Origin: Sorex araneus
Taxonomy: Eukaryota > Chordata > Mammalia > Eulipotyphla > Soricidae
Length of the DNA stretch: 64,000 nt
NCBI RefSeq assembly: GCF_027595985.1
Contig: NC_073307.1
Span: forward strand, 39,593,823-39,657,822
Direction of reading: 5' to 3'
Part shown: positions 22,686 through 34,305 of the stretch, in pieces
Numbering within the stretch: the stretch's first letter is position 1
Layout of the letters: each line of letters starts with the position of its first letter
The notes under the pieces: generated by a model
Told to the model about the DNA's origin: nothing
Seen by the model: only the letters and a program-made list of their open reading frames with translations
Database searches by the model: none
Made by a program: the position numbers and the translations under genes

Positions 22686-22843
22686 AAGCCAAGATTGTAG
22701 GACAGTAAGTAGGACACTAGCCTTGCATGCAGCCAACCCAGGTTCAATCTCTGACATCCCATATGGTCCCCAGATCCCCACCAGGAATGATTCCTGAATG
22801 CAGAACCATGAGCATGCCAGGTGTGGCCCCCAAACAAAAGACC
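22686..22843 (+). mobile_element. A-tailed tRNA-SINE
   Basis: TTGTAGGACAGTAAGTAGG head, GCATGCAGCCAACCCAGGT, B box GGTTCAATCTC, CATCCCATATGGTCCCC, and CAGGTGTGGCCCCCAAAC end. The last part of the body is shortened. Confidence 0.85.
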
Positions 22844-23414
22844 ACTAAGTTGCTTCAGCAGTCTACATATTGTGCTGCACTTTGTCTTACAATGAAACTG
22901 TCTGGGTTTTTTATTCCATTTAAAAATAGACCACAAACTTCCCTTTAAAGCTTAGTCTTTCTTGCTTGCCCTGTCATAAATTAAGAAATGCCTATAAGAG
23001 AAGAAAAAGAGGGTTAGGATTATAACCTAAAGAGCAACAGCAATCAGGATGAGAGCTAAAAGATGGTTATAAACAACTTCTCTTCAATCACATTTATTAC
23101 TGTCATGAAACATAGTCTACCAAATTCACCCTAAAGACAGCTTCGCTGCTATTTCTCAAAGAGAACAAGTAAAACTTTCAGAGTGCATATTTTTATTTGA
23201 AACATTTGCCACTCCCACTTATTCTACTATCTTAAGTGCAACAAAAATGATATCCATTATTAATCTTAAAAATAAAGAGAGAATGTTAATATTTCACTAA
23301 CATTTATCACTGGTGCAAAATAGCTCATTTTACTATGCTCTTTTTTATTTTTGCCATTTAAATCATGGCGGGAGGTCCTTTACCCCCTAAATCCTGGGAT
23401 ACTTAAGAGATGAT
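22844..23414. other. No feature seen
   Basis: A+T-rich spacer without recognised repeats between two SINEs. Confidence 0.5.
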
Positions 23415-23646
23415 ACCTTTTATTTTGAGAGGGGCACCTACCAAGCAGGACTCAAGGAATCCAGGGCCCATGTTCTATGATATTCCACCAACTGGCCAGG
23501 GTGTTCAATGCTCAGTTCAGCATTACTGGGGCCACCAGAGCAAGACCTGCTGGTGTTCAGAGTGTCATGCAGTGCTGGGTTGGGATCCAGGTTCCAGGGC
23601 ATGCAAAGTGTATTCCCAGTCACTGAGCTGTCTCCCCAGCCCCTTT
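23415..23646 (-). mobile_element. Old long tRNA-SINE
   Basis: On the minus strand it opens GGGGCTGGGGAGACAGCTCA, a tRNA-like head older than the common type. A ~200-bp body follows (GCCCCAGTAATGCTGAACTG) and an A-rich end. Related long bodies occur at about 26.0, 29.8, 34.8, 36.0, 36.5 and 54.6 kb, so this is an older family in the same genome. Confidence 0.6.
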
Positions 23647-24499
23647 TGCTGCAGGAAAATCTTGTCTGCTGTGTGTTATAGTACATCATTCTGGTCTTTA
23701 TCCAGGAACAAATGATTCCAATGGAATTCTATTCTAGGGAAAATTGAGAACTCGGTAGGTATCATAACTGGATCTCCACTACGACACTTTGCTGTGGGGG
23801 AGAGCAATGTGGGGAAGCTAATGGAAGGTCTCACGTATGCAGCATCTATGCGCTACATTCCCAGACACAGAAGCACTACTTTTTAATAAGGTGAAGATAG
23901 TATTATAAAGATATCAATAATCTGAAACCCCAAAAGAGGACTTAACTTATTTTAGAAATTCCTACTTAAAAAGGAAACATCATGAATAAAAATGAGAACA
24001 AAAATCATTGATGGCAACTATACAAGGGCATTTGTGTCATGCAACTGACCTTGAAATTTGTTGTCAATCTCATCATGTTCAAGGAACACAAGAAAAATTA
24101 AGTAAGTCCTGCGCTGTCACAATGATCCCCCATAAACCAAGACCCTAGAGCTAGATGATCCAACCAAATAGTCACTAGGCAAATGTGGTTACTTGAGTAT
24201 CTGAAACCTGTCTATTGAGACTTCTTTGTCATTATATTTAATTTGTCATTTGTCATTATATTTAATTTAATTAATTTTATTTATTTAAAAAATTTTAAAC
24301 CAATAATTTGCTAACCTAAAATCACATGGCAATGTTTGGAATAATTCGTGTACTAAAATCTATTTTTCAAGTGTAAAATCTTAAATCATAAACACCTATC
24401 AGGTTTTCTCAAGGAAAATCTAGTACCAAAATTGTTTGTGTTCTCCAAAGGTAAAATGTCCATTTCAATGAGAGTAAATGAAAAGAATGTAAAAATCAT
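23647..24499. other. Single-copy-looking DNA
   Basis: Contains a direct repeat of TTGTCATT..ATATTTAATT around 24,230-24,265. Nothing else was recognised. Confidence 0.5.
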
Positions 24500-24748
24500 T
24501 GTCACTGTCACTTGTCATCCCGCTGCTCATTGATTTGCTCGGGCGGGCATCAGTAACGTCTCCATTGTGAGACTTCTTATTACTGTTTTTGGCATATGGA
24601 ATACGCCATGGGTAGCTTGCCAGGCTTTGCCATGCGGATAGGATACTCTTGGTAGCTTGCCAGGCTCTCCAAGAGGGGTGGAGGAATCAAACCCCAGTCT
24701 GCTGCGTGCAAGGCAAAGGACCTACCCACTGTGTTATCGCTCCCACCA
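24500..24748 (-). mobile_element. RTE-tailed SINE, full length
   Basis: Tail GTCACTGTCACTTGTCATCC, RTE-type ATTTGCTCGGGCGGGCATCAG, GAGACTTCTTATTACTG, body repeats and tRNA-like head (GTGTTATCGCTCCCACC) in the expected order on the minus strand. Confidence 0.93.
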
Positions 24749-25242
24749 ATAATACATAAATATGGCTTACTTTATATTTCCACTAAAGAGTGCTAATCTA
24801 AATAAATCACTTTCAGTGTAGAGACAAAAAACACATGTGCACTAAAAAATAGTATAAAACAATTTTCTTTTATTAAGATGATCTGAAAAGAAGTGGCAAA
24901 GAAAACAAAGAAATCAGCTGTTAGAAAAATGAATTCATACTCTCTAGTTTAAAAATACAAAGCCAATAATTTAGTTGAAAACTGTCCCACATTGGTAGCA
25001 CATTCAGAAGCTGGCAAAATTAACAATCCTTTCTAGAGGACTCTTCATACAAGAAGTTCCAAAGAAAATAAATTTAAATTCCAAAATCCTTATAGATACA
25101 CCATTGAATTATGGTGCATTAACCAAGAGTAAAAGCAGTCAGAAAGCCAGACAAACAAAATCTTCAGAATCAGAAATATCTAATTAAGAATTACTGAGTA
25201 TCTTCCACACTCTGATAATAATAATAGAAGAGATAAAACCTA
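24749..25242. other. No feature seen
   Basis: A-rich spacer, no repeat recognised. Confidence 0.5.
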
Positions 25243-25253
25243 TTTCAACAAGG

Positions 25254-25430
25254 GGGGCTAAAGCGATAGCACAGCAGGTAGGGTGTTTGTTTTGCACACG
25301 GCCGACCCGGGTTCGATTCCCAGCAACCCATATCGTCCCTTGAGCACGCCAGGAGTAATTCCTGAGTGCAAAGCCAGGAGTAACCCCTGAGTATTGCCAG
25401 GTGTGACCCAAAAACCAAAAAAAAAAAAAA
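25254..25430 (+). mobile_element. A-tailed tRNA-SINE with 10-bp TSD
   Basis: A well-preserved copy: GGGCTAAAGCGATAGCACAG, box B GGTTCGATTCC, CAGGTGTGACCCAAAAACC and a 14-A tail. Perfect TSD TTCAACAAGG at 25,244-25,253 and 25,431-25,440. Confidence 0.96.
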
Positions 25431-25437
25431 TTCAACA

Positions 25438-25700
25438 AGGGGCTGAGAGATTGTACTGAAGTTAAGGCACATATCTTACATATAAGCAATCCTGGTTCAA
25501 CCCCCAGTACTGCAAGTGGTCCTCTGAGCACCACTCAGAGCAATTCCTCAACACAAAGCAAGGAGTAAGCCCTGAAAACAACTGAGCAACTATCCTGAAA
25601 CAAGAAATCAATATTCAAACACATATGTTTACTAAGAGTAAGCCCTGAAAACAGCTGAGTAACCAGGCCCAAAACAATAAATAAATACTCAAACATAAAA
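25438..25700 (+). mobile_element. Older A-tailed tRNA-SINE with a duplicated 3' end
   Basis: GGGGCTGAGAGATTGTACTG head, TGGTTCAACCCCCAGTACTG, and a body. The segment GAGTAAGCCCTGAAAACA..CTGAG with its A-rich tail is present twice (about 25,563 and 25,638), a ~75-bp tandem duplication with later divergence. The young SINE at 25,254 inserted at its 5' edge. Confidence 0.75.
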
Positions 25701-25777
25701 ACAGAAAGTAAAGCTAATTTTAAGGATAAAAGCAGAGTTAACAACACAAAATGATTATTAAAAATGTAACCAAATAG

Positions 25778-25981
25778 AGGAAAAGTGATCGTACAGTTTG
25801 TATAGACAGTATAGATAAGGGACTTATCTTGAGGAATTCAACCCAGGTTCTATACCTGGCACCCTCATGGTCCCGAGCCCTGCCAGGAGTGATCCATGAG
25901 AGCAGAGTCAGTAGTAATTCTTGAGCACTGCTGGTTGTGGCCCCAAAAGACCAAAAAAAAAAAAGAAAAAGAAAAGAAAAA
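25778..25981 (+). mobile_element. A-tailed tRNA-SINE with 11-bp TSD
   Basis: Diverged head, CCAGGTTCTATACCTGGCAC, TGCCAGGAGTGATCCATGAG, TGGTTGTGGCCCC and an A/G-rich tail. Perfect TSD TAACCAAATAG at 25,767-25,777 and 25,982-25,992. Confidence 0.9.
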
Positions 25982-25992
25982 TAACCAAATAG

Positions 25993-26245
25993 AAGCTGAG
26001 GAGATAGTACTTGGGCTAGGGTGCAGACAGCCCCAAATTGAACCCCAGCAAGTGCAGCCCTGAGCACTGTGGAGGCCGCCCTGCTGGCTTCACAAGTTGC
26101 AGGCCTGAGTAGTAGTATATCCCTGTACACTAGCGTTCTCCTAGAGCTCTAATAATAATCACTGATCCAGGTGGCTGAGTAGCATCAGGAGTGGGTTCCA
26201 GGCTCCCAAGCACTACTTAGGGAGCCCCTCCCCCTGAAATTAGTG
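25993..26245 (+). mobile_element. Old long tRNA-SINE
   Basis: AGCTGAGGAGATAGTACTTG head, CCAAATTGAACCCCAGC, then the long-form body ending GCTCCCAAGCACTACTTAGG. The same terminal motif, inverted, is seen near 34.97 kb. Confidence 0.6.
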
Positions 26246-27024
26246 AAAAGAATCAGGTAGAACTTATATAAATTAAAAGGCAATCATTAAACCTTTAAAA
26301 ATAATGGCATAATATATTAGTCTACATAGTTCATATAAATTGGTCTCAGCGTCTATCACTATTATATGTATGTGGGCTAACGCACACAAAAAAAAAGTAT
26401 TAAAAGAAAAAGATCACAGGGAAAATATTCTGGAACATAAGAGTTCCAGGAATAGAAATGATAGGAAGATAAAAGACAGTTTTGTAAAAGTGAAATTCTA
26501 AAGAATGTCATTCTGCTGATTAGGAATTCTGATGACTTCAGGTCAAACAAAGTTGTTTCTTCTTCTTTTTTAATTACATATTATGAATTATTCTAGTGAA
26601 AAGTCTTAGAGCCCAAAGACAGAAGAATTTCTAGCAATTAGAAAAAAAAATTTAGAAAAATGTCCTACGTAGGAATAAAAATGATACTGATGTTTGCTTC
26701 TCTCTCAATATCAGGGACAAGAAATAGACAACAGATAAACTTGCTTAGGGAAAATCACTGCCAACCTAAAATTACATTCCCAGAGGAAATTATTTCAAGG
26801 CACTATGATAAAATAAGGATTTTTTTTAAATATATAACATGCTTGTTTGCCACTGACAGAACAAGGATATTATTTTTCAAACAGAAAGTAATTCAAAATG
26901 ATACAGACAAACATGTACTGAAGTAAGAAATTAATAAATATGTAAGTTAATCTAGACTTGCCTTCATACTGCCATTAATAAACACTGCTGCTACAGGGAT
27001 TCCAAGAAAATGGGTTAGAAATAA
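26246..27024. other. Single-copy-looking DNA
   Basis: A-rich. The 88-codon frame at 26,660-26,926 has no recognisable domain. Confidence 0.5.
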
Positions 27025-27310
27025 AAGTTGCAGCCGACCTCCCATAGCCGCCACCATGTTGACTCACCCACAGGCCCCACTCTCCTGATTCCTGACTAAA
27101 TCTTTGAGGAGATGCACATCACAAAGTGCACGTTCGTGGAAACACCGGTCCCTGTGGCTGAAAACTTCCAGCGCCCTCAGGAAGTGGGTAAGCTGAGTAC
27201 CACCCCTGGTAGCTGTACTCACAGCCATCCACACCAAGGGCTCAACTCCACAGCTTCACTAACGGCCCAGACTATAGATCCTAAAGTTTCTGGACACCTC
27301 ATAATTCCTC
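27025..27310. other. G+C-richer block, unassigned
   Basis: The block contains GCCGCCACCATG (27,048-27,059), a textbook-like start context, but that frame stops after ten codons. A second frame of 68 codons at 27,112-27,318 has no family that I recognise. It could be a decayed retrocopy or an old LTR piece. Confidence 0.3.
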
Positions 27311-27325
27311 AATACTGAAATTCCA

Positions 27326-27337
27326 GTGCTCGCTTCA

Positions 27338-27382
<45 letters not shown>

Positions 27383-27430
27383 GGCCCCTGCGCAAGGATG
27401 ATACGCAAATTCGTTAAGCGTTCCATATTT
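27326..27430 (+). pseudogene. RNU6: U6 snRNA retrocopy, 5' part of a U6-L1 chimera
   Basis: A full-length match to U6 snRNA from GTGCTCGCTTC to CGTTCCATATTTTT. Three differences from the mammalian U6 as I know it are visible: TTCAGCAG for TTCGGCAG, GATGATACGC for GATGACACGC, and TTCGTTAAGCG for TTCGTGAAGCG. No TATA/PSE promoter is evident upstream; instead the TSD of the chimera abuts the first base, so it is a retrocopy and probably not transcribed. Confidence 0.95.
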
Positions 27431-27722
27431 TTACTCTCCAAACAATAACAGTGAGTTTTGTTGAAATATCGTATGCAATCAAAGTGAAAGTAAAGTGAAA
27501 TTTATTAGTTACACAGGCGGGGGGGGGGGGGGCTTAGGGTGGGGCGCTAGGGGCGTGGGGGGATTAGGGGTGTGAGGGGGCGGGGTGGAGCTATACTGGG
27601 ATTCTTGGTGGTGGAATATGAGCACTGGTGAAGGGATGGGTATTCGAGCATTGTATAACTGAGATTTAAACCTGAAAACTTTGTAACTTTCCACATGGTG
27701 ACTCAATAAAAAATTAAAAAAA
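27326..27722 (+). mobile_element. U6-L1 chimeric retroposon with 17-bp TSD
   Basis: U6 (27,326-27,430) is joined directly to an L1-type 3' end (27,431-27,722: AAATATCGTATGCAATCAAA, a 14-G run at about 27,519-27,532, GGTGGTGGAATATGAGCAC, GGTGACTCAATAAAAAAT, poly A). The whole is flanked by AATACTGAAATTCCAGT at 27,311-27,327 and 27,723-27,739, overlapping the first two U6 bases. One TSD around both parts shows a single insertion event, as expected from template switching during L1 reverse transcription. Confidence 0.93.
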
Positions 27723-27740
27723 AATACTGAAATTCCAGTA

Positions 27741-28477
27741 AAAGCACACCAATTAGATGGGAAAGTAACATAGAAGCCAAATAAACACAACAAATAAAAA
27801 CAGCAACACTAAAGGCTCATTTAGCAACAAAGAGCTTAATAAATTCTTAGATTACAAACTTAACCCTGTTGTCAGATAAGACAATTTTCACTTAAAATTG
27901 ATTTTTATACTTTTTGATTTTGATATTGCTGCTTTATTATCTCAGCAGTTTCAACTCTTGAACTGTATCAACAGCTGTGGCTTTGTCTACATTGAAATAA
28001 ATTTTAAAAATAAACTTTTTAAAAAGAAATAAAATTGCATGTAAAAGGCTATCGTCATTGTTAACAGAAACATTAAATAGTCAACTGTCTTGATTTTTGA
28101 AATACTAAAAACTATCTGAATAGTCTAAAATATTCAGAAAAGGCACATAAATCAAAATGCAATTCAAAGTACATCCCTCCAAAAGAAACTGAAAACACCT
28201 ATCATAATTAGATTTTCATACATACTTCTCTTTAAACATAAATTTCGAGCAGACATAAAAATCAGAACGTTAGAGAACAAACATGATTTGCAAATTTGAA
28301 CTGACATACAATGAATGTTGTACTGAAAACATAACTATGGCAGAATGAACAGAAAGTATGAAATAAGATAGTAAAACTAAACCAAAATAAGACTAATCAT
28401 AACATATGTAAATGTATAAAATGCTCCTTACAGATATATTTGTCAAACTAAATTTTCATCTGGTTACTTTGGTTTCT
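27741..28477. other. Single-copy-looking, A+T-rich DNA
   Basis: No repeat or gene recognised. Confidence 0.5.
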
Positions 28478-28643
28478 TGTCCTTTTTTGCTGCATTTGTC
28501 CTTTTTGCTGCATTTGGGCTCTGCGCTCAGGGATCTCTCCTGGCAGTGCTTGGGGTACCCTGTCCAGGGTCCTGGGAATCAAATGAGGGTCCCAACCAGG
28601 ATGGAAACACATACACCCTGTACTGTCTTTCTGATCTTGGCCC
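28478..28643 (-). mobile_element. Diverged A-tailed tRNA-SINE
   Basis: On the minus strand a degraded head, ATTTGATTCCCAGGACC, CCAAGCACTGCCAGGAG and GAGCGCAGAGCCCAAATG are visible. The tail side has a small duplication of TTTTTGCTGCATTTG (about 28,484 and 28,501). Confidence 0.7.
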
Positions 28644-28911
28644 TTGAATTCAACCATTGACCAGCACAGTCATTCAATCAACAGTAGCACCACTTAAGAG
28701 CACACCTTCCAACCCCAAAAGGGAGAAAAACTAAAATCTCAGGCAAAAGTCTTATGAATATCAAAATACAAAATGTATAATAGCAACCAAAAAAAAACCA
28801 CCTCTAGAACTAATAATGTCTGTCAGACTTAACATTTCTAAACTTGGATCTAGCCAGGGTAGCTGGAAAACATATAAAGCAACATGACAAAATGTTTTTA
28901 AGAAATTGACA

Positions 28912-29802
<891 letters not shown>

Positions 29803-29811
29803 TTGACAGAG

Positions 29812-30110
29812 AGGGAGCTAGCTTAAGGGTTGGAGCTGTGCTTCTCTGTGCATGCAGAAGCCTGGCTTCAGTCTGCAACACCTACACTCCTGCATGTCCT
29901 GCTGGATATGGTTCTCAAACAAACACACAAAAATCTTTAAGGCCTGGGGAGAGTGTCGGGGCTCAGTTACATGTCCGCAGTTCTACCCTGATATGGCAAT
30001 GCTCTGGCAGTGCCACATCCTCAGGGCCTAGCACTGAATAATCTCCCCCGGTTGGCCAAGCGTCTCCCTTGAGAGACCTGCTTGAAAGACCACTCCCAAA
30101 CCCCACCAAA
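29812..30110 (+). mobile_element. Old long tRNA-SINE, likely
   Basis: GGGTTGGAGCTGTGCTTCTC, CATGCAGAAGCCTGGCTTCA, and a long body ending CCACCAAATAAAG. It resembles the other long old SINEs in layout; the match is weak. Confidence 0.45.
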
Positions 30111-30714
30111 TAAAGAAACTGAAGCAACATCCATCAGGATTTGATGTTCATGCATTCAAAGTTCTCTCTTTGAATATATATTTCAAGGAGAGTTATAAAA
30201 GTCAGAATGATAGAGAACAAACAATATGATTTACAAATCTGAACTGGTATACAAGAAATAAAACCACATTTTTTCCAAGAATAACTAGAATGCTATGAAA
30301 ATTGATTACCAGATTTTGAGGCAAATGTTAAGAAATTAGAAAACTTGTAATATAAAGATAAACTTTTAAAAATGTTTTCTCTTACCATTAGAATATTAAT
30401 AAAAACAACTAAAGAAAATATACTTCTAAAATTATAATGCATAATAAGAATAAAAATATTTAATTGACTTATATTAACAATATTCCATAAAATATATAGA
30501 CATCTTCATAAGGCATATAATTTTGGCTTTTTTTTGTGGATAACCAAAAACATTATGGTTATCCACCAAAAAAAAGTTTACTAGGAGAGAGGTTTAAATT
30601 ATTATTAAATTTTTATCCACCCCCATTAATGAGAATGAATAGTCCAGATAACATAAAAAATAAGAAAACTGAGAAAACTAATAAAACTGTGTATATAACA
30701 AAAGTATAAACATA
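30111..30714. other. A+T-rich DNA with one strong hairpin
   Basis: No gene recognised. The hairpin at 30,527-30,576 is listed separately. Confidence 0.5.
30527..30576. repeat. Near-perfect 20-bp inverted repeat
   Basis: CTTTTTTTTGTGGATAACCA (30,527-30,546) pairs with 30,556-30,576, which is its exact complement except for one extra C. The loop is 9 nt (AAAACATTA). It could be the centre of a small palindromic DNA transposon. No known family was recognised. Confidence 0.8.
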
Positions 30715-30720
30715 CATTTA

Positions 30721-31462
30721 TGTAGGATAACATTGGTTTGTCCTTTCTGCCTTGCCACAGGGAGCTTAGGCTAATTGGCTTACTCCCATTCATCTATGTT
30801 TATTTGTAACTTCTTTCTTTGTGCTCTGTTGACTTGTAAATATTGTTTTTCTCTTCTCCTTAAGAACTTTGCATAATTCAGAGCAATGTCCTTTTTGTAT
30901 GGGCACAAGAAGACAGTTAATGCTATGCTTTTGTAACATGGGAGTTAATTGACTTTAAATGATATTTTTCTCCTGGACATCTGTTCTCTTGACCTAAACC
31001 TCAGTTGCCCTTACTTCCTAACACCTCCAAAGCAGAGTCCCGATGAGGGACTGGATGGACCCAGGGCAAGCGCGGTGAGCTATGTGCTACCCTGGCATCA
31101 AAATGGGCCTGGCCAAAGTGCCATAAAGCTTAACTGCCAGTTAAGAGCATGGTCATGGAAAAATTCTGTTATGATTCAAAAAGTAATAACTAGATTCGGA
31201 CCCTGCTAAGGTTAAGAAAGATTAATCTGGCCTGAGCACTGTAGTCTGAGTCTGTGGCAAGATGTTCCCAGGAGAGCTGCCCTACAAGCCTCAACTTATC
31301 TCTTAATGTACCCATACAAAAATAACTAATATTAACAAGTAGAATTAATATGTTAATCAAGATGTTAATTAAGTTATTGGACTAAGGAGAAGAGGAACAA
31401 CCCTAGGTGGTGTTTCTGACCTTGAGCCTGATAGGGAGTCAGGAAGGTCTTTCTTATATACA
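30721..31462 (+). mobile_element. Shortened sister of the 1,048-bp LTR, 6-bp TSD
   Basis: Starts TGTAGGATAACATTGG, the same start as the minus-strand LTR at 20,010-21,057. It follows that LTR for ~720 bp to AAGGTCTTTCTTAT, then ends TATACA. Perfect 6-bp TSD CATTTA (30,715-30,720; 31,463-31,468). The segment that carries AATAAA, R and U5 in the long copy is missing (about 300 bp). Confidence 0.88.
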
Positions 31463-31468
31463 CATTTA

Positions 31469-32455
31469 TAGTAGAAAAGAGGAACAAAATGAATAATTCT
31501 TGAAATACATAATAAAGTTTACTAGCATTGCCATAACAAAATGAAAACAAGGTACAAATAAATTTAGTTTATGGGAAAGCCACACAATTCCGAGTGCAAC
31601 AGATATTAGATAGATAATAAAGGAAAGCATGGCTACTTTTTATTAAAAATTAGATAAAATAAACAAGATCCTAGAAACTTTTACTTTTCTGAAATTTAAT
31701 TAAAATCAGGCACTCCCCTGAAATTGTTAATATATTCATAAAAGGAATCTAAAATCATAATTCTGTAGACAGTTTTACTGGTGATTATAAAAACCTAAAA
31801 CCAAATGACTATTTTCATACACATTTTGACAAAATATATTAAAAAAGTGAACAATCTACAAGTCATTGTAAGGAATAAGTAAGACCTCTATAACAATGCT
31901 TAATAAGATGAGCAAGAAAGGAAAATTATAGAGAAAGATCACTCACAAACACTGATTCAAAAACTCTAAAAATATAATAATGAACCTAATTTTGCTATGA
32001 ATAAATATGATATTGCATTGTTACTCAGAATTCCCCAGGATTGTATAATTAGTTTAACATGAAATAATTTGCTGGTGTAATTTAAAAAACTAAAGGTACA
32101 TAATTAGTTCACAGATGGAAAAAAAAACATTCATTCATTATTACAAAAAAAAGCTTGCTTTCATAAAGAATAGCTCTAAAATATAGCACACAACACACTG
32201 TTGAAATGCCAGCATTTGTTTTAGATATCAAAAATTATATATAATATACTACTATCACTACCTTAATTCTAGTATTCCCAGCTATATATTTGGACCAAAC
32301 ATTGAAAAAATGCTAAAAATCACTATAAAATATAAAAGAATTAAAAGGAAAATATAATTATCTACATACAATATAGGCCATCTAAAATCAACAAAAGAGA
32401 AACATCTACTGGATCGCTTGAAAGTAATAATTTTTAAAGATTTTAAAGATTTTTA
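31469..32455. other. Single-copy-looking, very A+T-rich DNA
   Basis: No repeat recognised. A TTTTTAAAGATTTTAAAGATTTTTAAAG simple stretch leads into the next L1 (start about 32,430). Confidence 0.5.
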
Positions 32456-32459
32456 AAGT

Positions 32460-33285
32460 CTCATATTATGTTATTTTATATTCCACAAATGAGTGCAGTC
32501 TTTTATGTCTGTCCCTCACTTTCTGACTCATTTCACTTAGCATGATACTTTCCATGACCATCCACTTATAAGAAAATTTCATGACTTCATCTTTCCTAAA
32601 GCTGCATAGTATTTCATTGTGTAGATGTACCAAAGTTTAAGCAGTCATTTGTTCTCAGACACTCAGGTTGTTTCCAGATTATGGCTATTGTGAACAGTGC
32701 TGCAATGAACATACAAGTGCAGGTGTCATTTCTACTGTGCTTTTTTGCACCCTCGGGAAATATTTATGGGGTCATTTGTGGTAGGAAATATATACTGGCA
32801 GAGGAATACCCATTCCTCTTGGAACATTGTATAACTGAAACTGGATCATGACAGCTTTGTAACTATATCTCATGATAGCACTGTAGCACTGTCTTCCCAT
32901 TGTTCGTCGACTTGCTAGAGCGGGCACCAGTAACGTCTCCATTGTGAGACTTGTTACTGTTTCTGGCATATCGAATATGCCACGTGTAGCTTGCCAGGCT
33001 CTGCCATGCGGGCGGGATACTCTCAGTAGCTTGCCAGGTCGAGAGGGATGGAGGAATCAAAGCCAGGTCGGCCTCGTGCAAGGCTAACGTCCTACCCGCT
33101 GTGCTATCACTCCAACCCAATACAAAATAAACTATTTTGGTTCTGCTTTGGGGCAGAGATTTGGGTTCAAGATAGAAACATCCAAAATATGGTGGTGGGA
33201 AACTGTATTGGTGGTGGAATTGGTTTTCAAATATTAAATATAATCAAATATTGTGAACTGCTTTATAAAATAAAATTTAAAATTT
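32460..33285. mobile_element. 5'-inverted L1, interrupted by an RTE-tailed SINE
   Basis: 32,460-32,770 is L1 ORF2 end on the minus strand (reading TTCCACAAATGAGTGCAGTC to AATATTTATGGGG, complement of the EYYAA and MFIAAL regions). At about 32,773 it switches to the plus-strand L1 3' end (GGAAATATATACTGGCAGAG, AACATTGTATAACTGAAAC, ATATCTCATG). A SINE sits at 32,875-33,118, and more L1-like 3' text (TGGTGGTGGGAAACTGTATT) follows to about 33,285; it may be a separate diverged end. Confidence 0.72.
32875..33118 (-). mobile_element. RTE-tailed SINE, full length
   Basis: Tail repeats ATAGCACTGTAGCACTG, then the RTE-derived end (CATTGTTCGTCGACTTGC), GTGAGACTTGTTACTGTTTC, body repeats, and head to GCTATCACTCCAACCC. 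The last body repeat is shortened. Confidence 0.93.
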
Positions 33286-33289
33286 AAAA

Positions 33290-33890
33290 ATTTAAAAAAT
33301 GAATGCAGCTCCAGTGAGCCTCTGAAACAAGATTACTAAACCCAACATTTATGTCAATAGAAACCAAGAGTTCAGAGAATATAGAAAGGAAATATTTGAA
33401 GAAAAAAAAAGTCTGACAATTTCTACAATTTGGCGAAATGCTTGAACAATAGAAATGTAAGGAATATATCAAGAAGAAAGTACAGAGATATGTTGCTGGT
33501 ATTCCATAGTCATACTGCTGCAAACAAAACAAAACTAATGTGTTGGATACAATTTCTAGGCCCAACCTGGAGACACTTCTGCTCTAGTCTCCGATCTGCC
33601 AACTGAAACTTCAGTAATTTTCTGTCCCTCTACCAGATATGCAATTCCCACACACCATTACAACTCTGGTCTTTTCACCCCAAACAAGGTTGACTGGGGG
33701 AAGTAGGTATTGTCTTTTGTATCTACCTTATTTTCTATTCTTTTTTAAATAAAAGCTTCATGCCTTCTCTCTGCTTTTGTAATTATCTGAAAGGCAACTG
33801 TCCACTTCAAATGTTTGCTTGTATCAACAAAACCATGCATTTATCATTGGCCTGTAATTCCATAAAACTCTGGGAATACAACTTCCAACC
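33290..33890. other. No feature seen
   Basis: The 93-codon minus frame (33,284-33,565) has no recognisable domain. Confidence 0.45.
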
Positions 33891-33899
33891 TGCATGTGA

Positions 33900-34200
33900 A
33901 CAAGCCTTATCATACCCACTACCAGAGCCATTACACTAGCAAATTCCAGGGCCATTACACAACCACAATAACTTTCTCTACTCATTCCTCCTATAGTCTC
34001 TTTCCTTTTCCCTCTGCTAACCACTATATTTTTCATAATCTAAGTGTTGTGTTTTGCCAGGTTTATTTTTTTGGTTGTATTCCACATGAATGAAACCATC
34101 TAATAACTATTTTCTGACTTATTTCCATAAAACCATCCTGATTAATGTCACTTAGCATAATCATAATTTCACTCAGTATAATCACTTCAAGTTCTGATAG
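33900..34200 (-). mobile_element. Ancient L1-like fragment, tentative
   Basis: Minus-strand text resembles the conserved ORF2 end, seen on the plus strand as TTTTCTGACTTATTTCC, TCACTTAGCATAATC and TTTCACTCAGTATAATC. Very diverged. Confidence 0.4.
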
Positions 34201-34305
34201 TAATATATAATCAAGATCTATGATTCTGTATTACTATTCCTCACCATGTTCAAGATTGTATGCTCTTTAGCTTTTGCTTTTCCTTTCAAAGAAAAAACTC
34301 TCAGC

